Source: Rhodamnia argentea (taxonomy: Eukaryota; Streptophyta; Magnoliopsida; Myrtales; Myrtaceae). From it: a stretch of 64,000 nt of DNA. The notes beneath the pieces were generated by a model, which was not told the DNA's origin, made no database searches, and was given only the letters and a program-made list of their open reading frames with translations. Below, piece by piece: positions 12,349 through 22,974 of the stretch. Position 1 is the first letter of the stretch. Each line of letters starts with the position of its first letter. The translations under genes were made by a program, and so were the position numbers. The stretch lies in the NCBI RefSeq assembly GCF_020921035.1, contig NC_063151.1, positions 31,874,934 through 31,938,933 of the forward strand. Reading direction: 5' to 3'.

Positions 12349-12834
12349 CAGGTTAATACCACGAAATACTCCAAATCGATACATCTGTGATAAATTTATC
12401 ACAAATTATTTTTTTTAATCACTAAAAATCTCAAGCTGATACACTTCTCATAAATTTACCACTTGCGATAAATTTACCATTCGTTAGTTTTCGTTAAATC
12501 TAACAGTCAAATTCTTGAGTTAAATGACACATGGCAGTTCACGATTGTACCGGTTTTAGATTTTTATTATCTGTTTGCCACAGGTGTATCAATTTGAATT
12601 TTTTTTTATATTAACCCAATTTAGTATCGGTTTGAGACTTTTCTTGGTCAAAAAAATTAGTTTAAGATAAATTCGTCACGGATGTACCAGCTTAAGGTTT
12701 TTTATGGTCAAAAAAATAATTCGATGTAAATTTATCGCAGGTGTACCGGTTTGGAAATTTTTTAGATCAAAAAAATAATTTGGGGTAAATTTGTCACATG
12801 TGTATTAATTTTGAAGTTTTTCGTGGTATTAACC
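12349..12834. mobile_element. Fold-back element with GGTTAATACCACGAAA ends and internal 55-60 bp repeats
   Basis: The left end GGTTAATACCACGAAA matches the reverse complement of the right end (GGTTAATACCACGAAAAAC). Both arms continue with matching 'cacctgtgataaatttatc' phrases. The right half contains about four diverged tandem units built on 'ggtcaaaaaaataatt...gtgtaccggttt'. Flanks AAATCTATC on the left and AAATCTAAA on the right agree at seven of nine positions and may be a 9-bp target duplication. There is no coding capacity. Confidence 0.6.
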
Positions 12835-13039
12835 CAAATCTAAATTATTTCTTTCCTACAATAAATATGTTATTCATGAGCTAATATAATATTTTTGGTG
12901 GTCTTGTGTAGATTTACGATAAATATAGAGAACTCGGTACATAAGCTCAAGAGACCAAGTTTTTATTCTTTTAATTTTGGCAACATTGACTCAGGGAGTC
13001 AACTGCCACATAAATTGAGATTTAATGTATATCTAAAGT

Positions 13040-13600
13040 TTTTCAGAAAATTGTTCAAAAAATCATAAACTTATTATATTTTTACCAATTCGGTCCTAAA
13101 TCTTTTTAATTTTGTCATTTTTTGTCGAAATGTTTACCAATCGAGTCCTTAAACCTTTTCATGTTTTCCCAATTTCAATCGGAAACTGCTATGTGGATGC
13201 CGTTCATCCTACTTAACACGATCAATGCCGACGTGATCAAATATTAGTAGTATTTTTTTTATTTTTTTCCTTTTTTAATTTCTTTGTTTTTTTTTCTTTA
13301 GGGTAGGCGAGGGCACGACGAGTCTCGCATTATAAGAAAAAAAAAGAGAAAAAAAGAAAAACAAAGAAAAAATAAAATAAAAATTGAAATATTCAAAAAA
13401 TACTACTAAAATTTGTTCACGTATGTGTCGGCCGGCTACGTAGGGTAGCCAGCGTCTATATTAGCGATTTTCAGTCGAAATTGACCGGATAAACTCAATT
13501 GAAAAAAAGTAAAAATTTAGGACTCCATTGATAAAATAAAAAGGTTTAGAACTGAATTGATAAAAATGCAATAGATTTAGATGTTTTAGCAAAAGTGCAA
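13040..13600. mobile_element. Fold-back element, family B
   Basis: The arms ATTTTTACCAATTCGGTCCT (left) and, in reverse complement, ATTTTTATCAATTCAGTTCT (right) pair, continuing with 'aaacctttttaattttgtc'. The centre holds long T/A runs. The same arm sequence is found at about 2.39-2.86, 14.76-15.28 and 47.93-48.23 kb. Ends are approximate because no target duplication was identified. Confidence 0.5.
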
Positions 13601-13869
13601 TAGATTTACATATGGTGAGTCATGCTATTACTTCGTGGATGGGCTCAATTGGTCTTCTGTTGCAGTTGGGAATTAATACGACGCGTCACTTTAATCCATC
13701 CGAGTTTACAACAAGACTCATCTACTGGAGGGAGCTCAAAAAGGATACGATTTATGTAGGCAACACTGTACCTATGCGTCCGACAAACTTCTATGGTGGG
13801 TGCAATGTCAACTCATCGTGATTTCATGGCCTTTTTTTTTTTTTTTTTTAAGTTTTCTGGAAATAATAT

Positions 13870-14335
13870 ATATGGGGTTAATAATACAAATAATCTTTAA
13901 ACTATGACTCAATGCGTAATATAATCCCTGAACTTTTAATTTGTTTAATTTGGTCATTAAACTTTAGCTTAATGTTCTATGTGATCCTTGAACTTTAGCT
14001 TAATGTTCAACGTGATCCCTAAATTTTCAATTTATTCAATATGGTTCCTGGATTTTTAGTACAGATTCAATATAATCCCTGAACTATATAAAAATGTTCA
14101 ATGTAACTATTCCATTAAGTTATGATCAGAGATAATATTGAATATTTTCATATAATCCAGAGATTGAACTGAACATGTAGCAAAATTTCAGGGACTACGT
14201 TGAATAAATTAAAAATTCATGGACCATATTGCACATTGAGCTAAAATTCATGAATCACATTGATCAAATTAAAAGTTCACGAATTAAACTACATATTAGG
14301 TCAAAGTTCCGGAACTATTGTGTCGTTTTGCAATG
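13870..14335. mobile_element. Fold-back element, family A (second copy)
   Basis: This copy repeats 'gatccctgaactttagcttaatgttcaa' in one direction on the left and in the other direction on the right, as in the 2.9-kb copy. It is more diverged, and the target duplication is no longer clear. No protein is encoded. Confidence 0.5.
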
Positions 14336-14751
14336 TAAGTATATCGACCTGTCTGATGTAGTCTGTCTAATAAAATTTACGATGGCTCGTGCGTATTACT
14401 TCGGGATCGCCATTTTAACCATTCAAGTCGATATCCGCTGTGTCCCAATCCAAAACAGACGAGCAAAGCCCATAGTCTCTAACTTCACTAGATGGGATTG
14501 TATGAGGTTGAGATAAAATAAATGCTTCTTTTTCTCCTCCATTGCCTCCTGTATCAATCATGAAGGCTCCATAGTCTCTAACTTTTTTTCCTTTTATTTC
14601 CATCATTTGCTTGATGCTCTTAGCAAATTCTTTTTTTTATGGGACAACACACGAGTTTTAAATCAGTGTGGTGCGTGAGGAAATCTTTAAACCCGAGAGA
14701 TTTGGGATGCAGGAGCAAATCAACTTTTCCTCCATGGCACGTTGGGTGGGA

Positions 14752-15290
14752 AAAACGTGTTAAAAAAAGTCCCGAACTTGTTGCATTAGTGCCAATTTAA
14801 TCATAAATATTTTAATTATATCAATTCGGTTATAAACCTTTTATATTTGTGACAATTAAGTCCATCCGGTCAATTTTGATCGAAAATTGCTGATGTAAAC
14901 ACCTGTTGTCCTAATGGCATAACTAGCATTGACATGGACATTTTTTAATATTTTATTTTTGTTCTTTACTCTCTTTTTTTTTTATAAGAATGAGGACCGG
15001 CATCGGCCCTCGCCCGTGGCTAGCGTGGGTCGGCTGGCGACCCTCGATCTTAAAAAAAGAGAGTAAAGAAAGGAAACACAAAAAAAATAAAAAAACTAAA
15101 AAAATTATAAAAAAAAGTTTACGTCGGTACAGGCCGTGCCACATAAAATGATCAGTATTTACGTTTGCGATTTTCGATCAAAATTGGCCATATGAACTTG
15201 AATGGCACAAGTGCAAAAGATTTGAGACTAAATTGACAGAATTAAAAAGTTTATGACTGAATTGGCATAAACGTTTTTTTTTTTTAAGCA
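14752..15290. mobile_element. Fold-back element, family B, long arms
   Basis: About 150 bases at the left (GTGCCAATTTAATCATAAAT, then CAATTTTGATCGAAAATTGC) pair with the reverse complement of the right end (ATGCCAATTCAGTCATAAAC, then CAATTTTGATCGAAAATCGC). The core has a short GC-rich patch (cggccctcgcccgtggctag). No clear target duplication was seen, and the element is non-coding. Confidence 0.55.
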
Positions 15291-16529
15291 CCTCCATCCT
15301 TCTAACCAGCTTAGTGGAGTAACATTCATGCTCAGCCGTAACCAACCCACTTGACTGGTTCACGTCAGTTACAACACAAACAAAATGACAAAATATATTT
15401 TACACCACTTGATGGAGATGGCCTAGCAATATGAATTGATATTCCTAAATTATAGGTCACGATTCCGACCCGCTCGCGACGGTAGTGTATATATCTCACT
15501 TAGATAGGGCCATGATGACGCTACTCACCTACCTCGAATCAGTTATGAGTGACATTTAGTGACGAGCGCTCTATATTCTTGGATCCACACATTCGTCGTG
15601 GAAGGGCGATGATGATGCTCGAAGGGAGTAGCCAATTAGCCATGCTACTCATTCCCTCTCCTCTTTTCTAACCCAGTAGGGCATAACTATAGTACATAGT
15701 CATTACCAAATTGACCATATGGGGGAAAAATGTTAAGGTCTACTTGGGTACTTACAACCATGAAGTTGGATAGCGTTCTCATGTAGTTGAAATACAAATA
15801 TAGGCATTACCCACGTCTATAATTAATTACGTTCTCATGTAGTTGATGTTCAAAACTTGTAACCCACGAATCAGAGCGATAGAGAAAAACACGGTTCTTT
15901 AAATAAAGCGCGTAAGCCTAGGACCTCGGCTTTTTTCGAGGAGACAAGCCCTTTCGCTTTTCCTAAAATTGGTGTCCTTTTGATTCTCGAAAGTGGAAAT
16001 AAAGGCAAACCACACTTAATCTTGTCTTTCCTAAGTGCCAAGCATTTGAATACGGGGGGGCATGTCCAAAAGGAAAAAAAAACAAGAGAGAGGAGAACTT
16101 CACTTTCTTTTCCCCTCTTTTGCCGAGACAAAGTAACCAACTGAATCAAACATAATTATTGACCAACCTGTTCATCGACGAGACAACATCCTTTCCTTCC
16201 GCTTCAAGAATGCATATAATACCTACTGATGTTACCTTACTGTCCAGTGCAGATCCAAGTCAGAAAGACTCGTATACGAGAGAGATTATTATTGGGTACA
16301 TAGCATTAGCTCCACTAATCAAACAGTTTGATTCAATAATTAACGTTGCTTGAACAATGAGATTCACAAGGAGGGCAAGCGAAAGAACACCGTATTCGGG
16401 CAAACAGCATACTGAAATTTAGAGGAGAGTATAGTTACAAACTCATTCGACGCTTTCTGAAATATATTGTAGGCACTCCAATGCGAAACGTATTTACAGA
16501 ATTGATTGAGGCCGCGGGCTGTCGCTCCT
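15291..16529. other. Spacer and probable 3' UTR of the next minus-strand gene
   Basis: No gene is recognised. A few hundred bases left of 16530 likely belong to the 3' UTR of the minus-strand gene that ends there. Two diverged copies of 'gttctcatgtagttgaa' occur near 15775 and 15830. Confidence 0.35.
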
Positions 16530-18195
16530 TCACTTCGGCGGTTCGGTCTTCTTTGTCCAGAGAAACGAGCAGCACCCTCCGTCCCCATGCCTGCATCGCA
16601 TCCAAAGAGAGGAATTTTGTCAGAATCATTCGGAACATCGATTGCTCACCGAGTTTCTTGGAAACATAGTTTTATCATCTGATGGAAACCCAGTTTGGTT
16701 TATACTATGTGGGACATGATTATAAAGTTCTCTGTCGCGCGTCTTTGATAAGGAAGTCAAGATTGTGTGGTGTGACTTCGAAGGCAATCCATGTCCAGTT
16801 CGGACTCAGATTGTGAGATATACTCGACGACAACAATAAGGATTCTCGCTTCAGGATCATGAGATTTTCCAGGAAAAGAACAGGAAAATGTACAGAAACA
16901 CATTTCTTTTGTTTGCCCAAAGAAGGGTCTGTTCTAGAACAGAGACTTTGACCCGTATGCTTATCCGCAGCTGGAAAATGTCTGATGAAAGTTTCCAGGA
17001 ATACAAACAAGTCTTCAAGGAAACAACCATCCAAATTACCAGCTCAGGTTTCAGCAGAGAGAGAAAATTCTCACTCTCCCTTTGCAGCATCCTATTTTCT
17101 GATGAAACAAAATCATCTTAGTCCTCAGAGAACCCACAAACCTTATGCAAAGATGTCTTTTTTAGGATCAGAGTTCACTTGATCGCGAAACCAGGGCTAA
17201 TTTTTTTTTTTCCCTTCTAATTTGCAACAGAGCAGAGCTTCCCAGGTTCATTAATCCTATTCCTAATGTGCAAATTTTCTCGACTCTATGATATGGAACA
17301 GAATCTGATCCATCGTGGCCTAATCTTTCTTTTTTCCCCTCACGAAACCGCATAAGCACGGAAAAACTGAAATGAAGCTTTTGCTCAATAGTTCATACCT
17401 CTTGCTACTACTCAAGCTGTTGCATCTGCTGCTGCTGCTGCTGCTCCCACTGCTCTTCATGCTTCCGGCGTTCACGCTCGAATCAACGATCTCGCTGTCG
17501 CCCGGCTCGTGATTCCTCTTCTTCCACCACTCCTCCTCGACCCCGACTCTTGCTGGTCCGTCCATCGAGGGCCTCGGCGAGACCTTCCTGAAGTTGTTGC
17601 CTGAATTATCCCTTTTCTTCTTGCTTGAGCCCCAAGGAATCGGAAACATCATTTTAAGCAAGAACCCGCCGTTGTCGATACTTCCACTCCTCGCCATAAT
17701 ATGCCCTTTGTTATTGCTCCCTTCAACTCTACTGTTACTGTTCTGTCTCTTGGAACTCCCATCACTCTGTATCACCGCCATGGTGTCCAGCTCTTGCCGA
17801 GCCCTCGGCAGCTCAACCAGATCCTTGAGAGAGAGCTCGTAGCACGACTCAGGCATGTTCCTCACCATCTCCATGAGCTCCATTTGACCCCGAGCGATTG
17901 CCTGCGTCCTCGAAGCGGGCGACAAGCTCCGGTAATGGTTGCCGCTGCCGTGGTGGCCCCGCGGGCTCTCCAGTGGGCTCGACCGCCACAGCGGCGGTGT
18001 GCATACCCCGGAGTCCTCGTCTGCGTCGGTCCCTCCATGGAAGTCGCACATGTTGGTTTGAGAAGCAGCCCTGTGGCTTGCATAGCTTCCGGCGGTCTTT
18101 CGAGCCCGGGAACCGTAGTCGAGGGCACCGTCGCCGAAGACCTGGATGTGGTCGGATAGCTTGAGGTCGTTTCTTCGCCGGGCCGGGTCGAGCAT
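16530..18195 (-). CDS. Plant-specific protein of unknown function (possible EMB2170-like)
   Basis: There are two coding exons on the minus strand, 18195-17399 and 16590-16530, giving 285 residues; the 0.8-kb intron has a good donor (AGAG|GTATGA) and acceptor (TGCAG). The protein is basic and Ser-rich and looks largely disordered. Recognisable stretches are an ordered-looking segment ESCYELSLKDLVELP near residue 118, a GGFLLKMMFPIPWGSSKKKR stretch in the middle, a poly-Ser run, and a short C-terminal CCSFLWTKK encoded by the tiny second exon. The unspliced alternative would end with 26 unrelated residues, and I prefer the spliced form. I do not recognise a domain with a known activity. Its place beside BCKDH/SKP2/ACR3 homologues suggests the neighbour At1g21390 (EMB2170) or its paralogue At1g76980, but that is inference from remembered gene order. 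Confidence 0.7.
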
Positions 18196-19231
18196 GGTAC
18201 GCTGTCGTCGTCGTCGTTGTTGTGTGGGGAGGGGAAAGGAAGGAGAAGCGAGGGATTCTGGTTTGCTATGGAAAACAGAGAGAGAGTTGGGTGGAATGGC
18301 ATTATCAGAACAGCCACCTTATAGTCGTTTCCAATATTTGTCATTGTCTTTATTTGATCGAAAGTTATTAATTAATGGGAGGCTCTTCCAAATAAAAGTC
18401 AAGGAGTTCTAGATGAATAGGAAGTAGGCCCACATCCTAAGAAATAAAAATATATATATATATATCCCATCACAATCAGATTGCACGACGGTTTGCAAGC
18501 ACAAGATCACCTAACCAATCAAAGAATCAAATCACACGGCGTTGCAAGCATAATATCGCCGTAACAATCAAAGAACCACTGCTTGTCTATGACACGTAAA
18601 ACGGAAGAATAAGGGTACAAGCTAAGAAAACAGAGCATTGTCGGTTGAGCGGACGGAAATCGTCCCAGCGTATCACGCGACATAAATGCTAAACGGTGTA
18701 GTTTGCCACCGTGTTCGAGATTTTCTCTCGTCCACTTTTCTTGTCTTTTGAGGAGGAGCGTTTGTCTGTTTTTGCTTTTTCCGATATGCCCTTTGACGAG
18801 GAAGGGGGAAAGGACGGGGCGTGTCCACTTCTGATGGGGAGTGAGAGGAACAGGGGATGAAGGGGCGTATCTGAGTTGGAGTTGGGAGGGGTGTTCATTA
18901 TTGCTAATCAACTTAATTAGCGAGCTCAAGGCTTTTAATAAAGAGGAAAACTTTAGAGGGGGTGGTGGAAGATTTGCTAGGTTGCTTCCGGAAGCCGGCA
19001 ATGCCTTTGCCAGGTAGGAATTTCCGGGGCATCACGTGAAATACAATATTACCAAAACGCGATGCCTGCTGGAGACTGAGACATCATGTTGTTCGGAAAA
19101 GGGTCCTAGCCCCCCAACCAACTTTGGTACATACATTAAAATATTCCTCGAACAACTTAGGAGTCTACTTCGGCCCCCAAAATGAAAAATAAAAATTTGG
19201 AAACAACTTAGAAGTCAATTCGTATGCTCTG

Positions 19232-19265
<34 letters not shown>

Positions 19266-20395
19266 CCCGTACCTCGGGATAGAAAATTAATCATACGAGT
19301 GGTATGGTCGTTAGACTGGATCGACGGCAGTCATAGCATCGAGGCGAAAACTTGGTCACCGCACGACAAGATTTCTAGAAATTCGAGACCCTCGATCGTT
19401 AGGCCAGCTCTGAACTCTCTGTGGGTTTTCGATAAAGGGTGAGGAACGAAGTCGTAAAGAGAGCATGGTACCATGATCTGGAAATAGGTATCCTAAAAAG
19501 ACTGGTCAATCTCTAAGTCGTCACAAGGGCGCTAGATGCAAATCGGTCAAAGAGCAAACATTTGGCACGTCACACCGCACGTAAGCTTGGCTCATAGATT
19601 ATTAATTTATTCCTAGTCATTCCATTATTTGCTGTTCTGTAGATTTGTCAGCACCCAAATCCCCTGTTCCCACTTTTCTTTAACCCCCATTTTTCTTCAG
19701 AAAATAAGACGAATTCATGTAATCATCACGACAAGAACTTGTGTCGTCTCCGATGGTCTGATGTACGGCTGGACAGATTCATCCTTAGGCAAGCCAACCA
19801 TGAAAAAATGGGGTGGAAAAAAAATTTGAACTTGGAGACATCGCTTGAGCTGAAAGACTCGCCAACAAGTTTTTGGCGGGGATGAGAATGAGGTGGCCCT
19901 TCGAAGGCACTCCTCGGAGTCAGATATGATAATCACTTGCCTTCGCTTGCTTCACAATCATTTGGTTGGGCTCCATGACCATGGCTCCTGTCACACAACA
20001 GGAATTCCGCTTCAGTTTCTCCTTCTCTTAGAAGCTTCAGAGATCAATTCATGGATCTAAATATAATTCGGTCAAAGATTTTTGGAGAGGAAAATCTAGA
20101 CCCTTTGACCGGTCCTCGTAAGCACATAACTCATTGGACTGCATGTCGAGGCAATATGCTCCCCGAAAATTCCGACTGTTTGCGGAGAAGTTTCGCCAGT
20201 TGCTTCTTTTTTTTGGGTGACAATCAAAGACATTGTCCGAGTGTGCATCAATATGCTTTCCTGGTCAGAAAACTGGGGGGTCTTAACTTACAAAAGATGG
20301 AGTTTCGAAGCTCGAGTCCCATCCCAGAAACTGTTTCCTAATCCGACTGACGGATCTGTAGTTAACTACTTTGCCATCTGGGTATGCCTGCAACT
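18196..20395. other. Promoter and intergenic spacer with a CT microsatellite
   Basis: Bases above 18195 are the likely leader and promoter of the minus-strand gene. A TA repeat lies at 18448-18465 and a CT repeat of about 14 units at 19234-19262. A 160-residue minus-strand open frame over 18519-19001 has no recognisable motif. The last few hundred bases before 20396 are probably the 3' UTR of the PPR gene read on the minus strand. Confidence 0.4.
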
Positions 20396-22501
20396 TCATT
20401 TTTCACATGGATCTGAAATATTTGACTCTGCAAGCAGCTTAGAAGCCCACTCTCCCAATTTGGGGAACCCATGTTTTTCACAAGCACCACGTATTCTCTT
20501 AAGCATCGAAACCGTCGGCTCAAATGGCATTGTCTTAACAAACTTTTTAAGCTCACGCATCTGTCCGGCACGGCTGTAGAGTTCGATCATTTGCTCATAA
20601 TGCTCTAGCCTAGGGATAACGCTATAAACAGTCATAGATTTGAAAATCTGTCCTCCCAAGTCAACAAGATCCTCACAGATACAGGCCCGCAAGAGCCCCT
20701 GAAAAGTGCCGTGGTCTGGTTTAATACCTTCCTTGCTCATCACGTCAAACAATTCTAGAGCGTCTTTGCCCAACCCATTGTGGCAACAGCCCAGAATTAT
20801 GGAATTCCAAAGAACCACATCTCGTGGCGCTGCTTCCATAAAAACTTTTAGGGCATACTTGATGCAGCGGCATTTGGAGTACATGTCAATCAGAGCTCCT
20901 CTAACGACAATATCAATCTCGTATCCTTTCCTAATCATGAATCCGTGAATTTGCTTCCCACGATCAAGAGCACTAATATTAGCACAAGCTGCGAGAAGAG
21001 TTCCAAAGGTGAAGACACTGGGCATTGTCTCCCATTGCATCTCACAGAACATTTCCATTGCATGTTCACTCCTTTGATGATGAGCATAACTGGTCAGCAA
21101 AGAATTCCAGGAAACTTTGTCACGCCACTGACTCATCAGGTAAAAACAAGCTCGAGCATATCTGAAGTTCCCGCATTTTCCATACATATCCAGAATAGAA
21201 TTGCACACAAGTAAATGGGAAAAGAGACCACATCGATAAACAAACCCATGCACTTGCTTCCCCATGAAAACATCTGAAAGGCCAGTACACAAGTTTGAGA
21301 TCAGCGCAAGAGTGACATGGTCAATGTCCTTGGTTGAACTGCGCATTAGAGACATGAAATTCAAGGCCTCATCCCACTGCCTGGAGCGAATGTACCCTGC
21401 CAACATTGCATTCCAGGAAATCACATTCCGTTCCGGCATCTCATTGAAGAGCTCCCTAGCCTTTCCAGTTCTCCCACCCAAAGCATAACCAGACACCATT
21501 GAAGTCCAGGAAACTACGTTCTTCGCACAAGGTTGATCAAATATCTTCCGTGCAGATTCTAATTCAACGCACTTAACGTACATATCAATGAGTGAACTGG
21601 AAACCACTTCATCATCTTCCAGACATACCTTAATTGTGATCCCATGTATTTGCATCCCCTCAACAAGGGCACATATCTTAGAACAAGCACTGAGAGCGTT
21701 TGAGAAGGTAAACTTCAGCGGTCTAGTATCAGTCAGAAACATTTTGAAGAACATAACAATCGCCTCCCTCTCATCATCCATCTCAAGATACCGCCTCACA
21801 ATCACATTCCAAGAAACCGCATTTGGTCTTTCCATCTCATCAAACATCCTCCTCGAGTCACCCATAACACCACACTTCCCGTACACATCGACAAGCGAGC
21901 TCCCCAAAATTACATTACCACAAAACGCACGCTTCACCATGAGTCCGTGAATTTGCATGGACAGACCAAGCGCCCGAATGACACCGCAGGAGCCAAGCAC
22001 ACTGGCAAAAGTGACCTCGCTAGCAGAAACCCTGGATGCGTTCATGTCCGAAAACAAGCTCAGAGCCTTATCAGCGCGCCCGTTCTGCACATACGCAGCA
22101 ATCATCGCGTTCCAGGACCCGCCATCTCTCTCGGGCATTTGGTCGAACAGCTCGCGGGCGTCCGTCAAGCAACGGCATTTCCCATAAGCCTCGATGGCCC
22201 GGTTCAGCAGGAAGGGCGGCGGTGTCGCGTTGAGGGTGACCAGGTGGGACTCCACCTTCCGGGCCTGGACGATGGCGCTGGCGGAGGAGCAGAGCTGGAA
22301 GAGGCGGGCGTACAGAGAGTGGGCGACGGGTTCAGGGGAAGTGAAGAGAACGGAGACGGCTTGCTGGAGGCGACCCTCGTCGAGGTGAGCGAGGATGGTC
22401 TTGGTCAGAGCCTTGGCGGTGCTGGGTTCGGTTGAAGGCGACTTGGGGTGGCGGATGTGGCCGAGAAGATGGTTAAGTATCGAGGCGGCATTCACACCCA
22501 T
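20396..22501 (-). CDS. Pentatricopeptide repeat protein, PLS class without E/DYW tail (At3g26540 type)
   Basis: This is an intronless gene of 701 residues. The ATG at 22501 is the first in frame; the open frame extends ten codons upstream without an ATG. Nearly the whole protein is tandem 31-36 residue PPR motifs, recognised by repeats such as SWNAMIAAYVQNGRADKALSL, SWNVIVRRYLEMDDEREAI and DMYGKCGNFRYARACF, alternating P, L and S types. The C-terminus resembles only a partial E motif and has no DYW deaminase domain. Such proteins bind organelle RNA, often in editing or maturation, and need a partner if they edit. The sequence resembles what I remember of At3g26540 (about 700 residues). It is divergent with the next PPR gene. 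Confidence 0.93.
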   Translation of the reverse strand: MGVNAASILNHLLGHIRHPKSPSTEPSTAKALTKTILAHLDEGRLQQAVSVLFTSPEPVAHSLYARLFQLCSSASAIVQARKVESHLVTLNATPPPFLLNRAIEAYGKCRCLTDARELFDQMPERDGGSWNAMIAAYVQNGRADKALSLFSDMNASRVSASEVTFASVLGSCGVIRALGLSMQIHGLMVKRAFCGNVILGSSLVDVYGKCGVMGDSRRMFDEMERPNAVSWNVIVRRYLEMDDEREAIVMFFKMFLTDTRPLKFTFSNALSACSKICALVEGMQIHGITIKVCLEDDEVVSSSLIDMYVKCVELESARKIFDQPCAKNVVSWTSMVSGYALGGRTGKARELFNEMPERNVISWNAMLAGYIRSRQWDEALNFMSLMRSSTKDIDHVTLALISNLCTGLSDVFMGKQVHGFVYRCGLFSHLLVCNSILDMYGKCGNFRYARACFYLMSQWRDKVSWNSLLTSYAHHQRSEHAMEMFCEMQWETMPSVFTFGTLLAACANISALDRGKQIHGFMIRKGYEIDIVVRGALIDMYSKCRCIKYALKVFMEAAPRDVVLWNSIILGCCHNGLGKDALELFDVMSKEGIKPDHGTFQGLLRACICEDLVDLGGQIFKSMTVYSVIPRLEHYEQMIELYSRAGQMRELKKFVKTMPFEPTVSMLKRIRGACEKHGFPKLGEWASKLLAESNISDPCEK

Positions 22502-22974
22502 ATGACGAACACGGACGATGTGACAGTGCACAAAGTAACTTCCTTTCTGGTGCTTACATACTCGGAGTATGCGACAAAATTTGAAAGGATCGAATGGAGG
22601 TGGCCGAGCAGAGAGATCAAGCGAAGCCGTGCTTCAACCTTGCCGTGTTGCCTACAGTGAAACTCAGGTTATTTGTCCTGCTTGCGGTTTATGTTTGCGA
22701 ACCGGACGCGATCCACTCGAAAACGGCATGTTATTATATTTTCAGAATGAATAATGGTATATCTTTCTATAATCGTATTTTAGAGAAGACAACGTTATCA
22801 ACAGGTCGGCAGTTCAAGTAAAAAATGCTGCTGTCACTTTCGCCGCCACACACCGGCAGACTTAGGGGCTTGTGGATGGTCGCCGTCGTCTGTTGGCGTC
22901 AGACTGGCGGGACGGCGGCGTTGGCGATTCGGAGTTCAGGCCAACAGTAGCTTTAGCGTAAACATCGAGATATC
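22502..22974. promoter_or_regulatory. Shared upstream region of two divergent PPR genes
   Basis: Only 473 bases separate the two ATGs, so both 5' leaders and both promoters must fit here. The half next to the plus-strand gene is GC-rich (22840-22940); the other half is of average composition. No clear TATA box was picked out. A bidirectional promoter is an inference from spacing alone. Confidence 0.5.

Noticed and set aside
17594-18412. Long plus-strand open frames opposite the unknown minus-strand gene
   Set aside because: They mirror its Ser/Arg-rich codons, and the minus-strand frame has the coherent protein and splice signals.
18519-19001. 160-codon minus-strand open frame upstream of the unknown two-exon gene
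   Set aside because: No domain or family resemblance, C/T-rich composition like a promoter or leader, and no splice context that joins it to a gene.
21947-22435. Plus-strand 162-codon frame within the first PPR gene
   Set aside because: It is the antisense shadow of clear PPR motifs.
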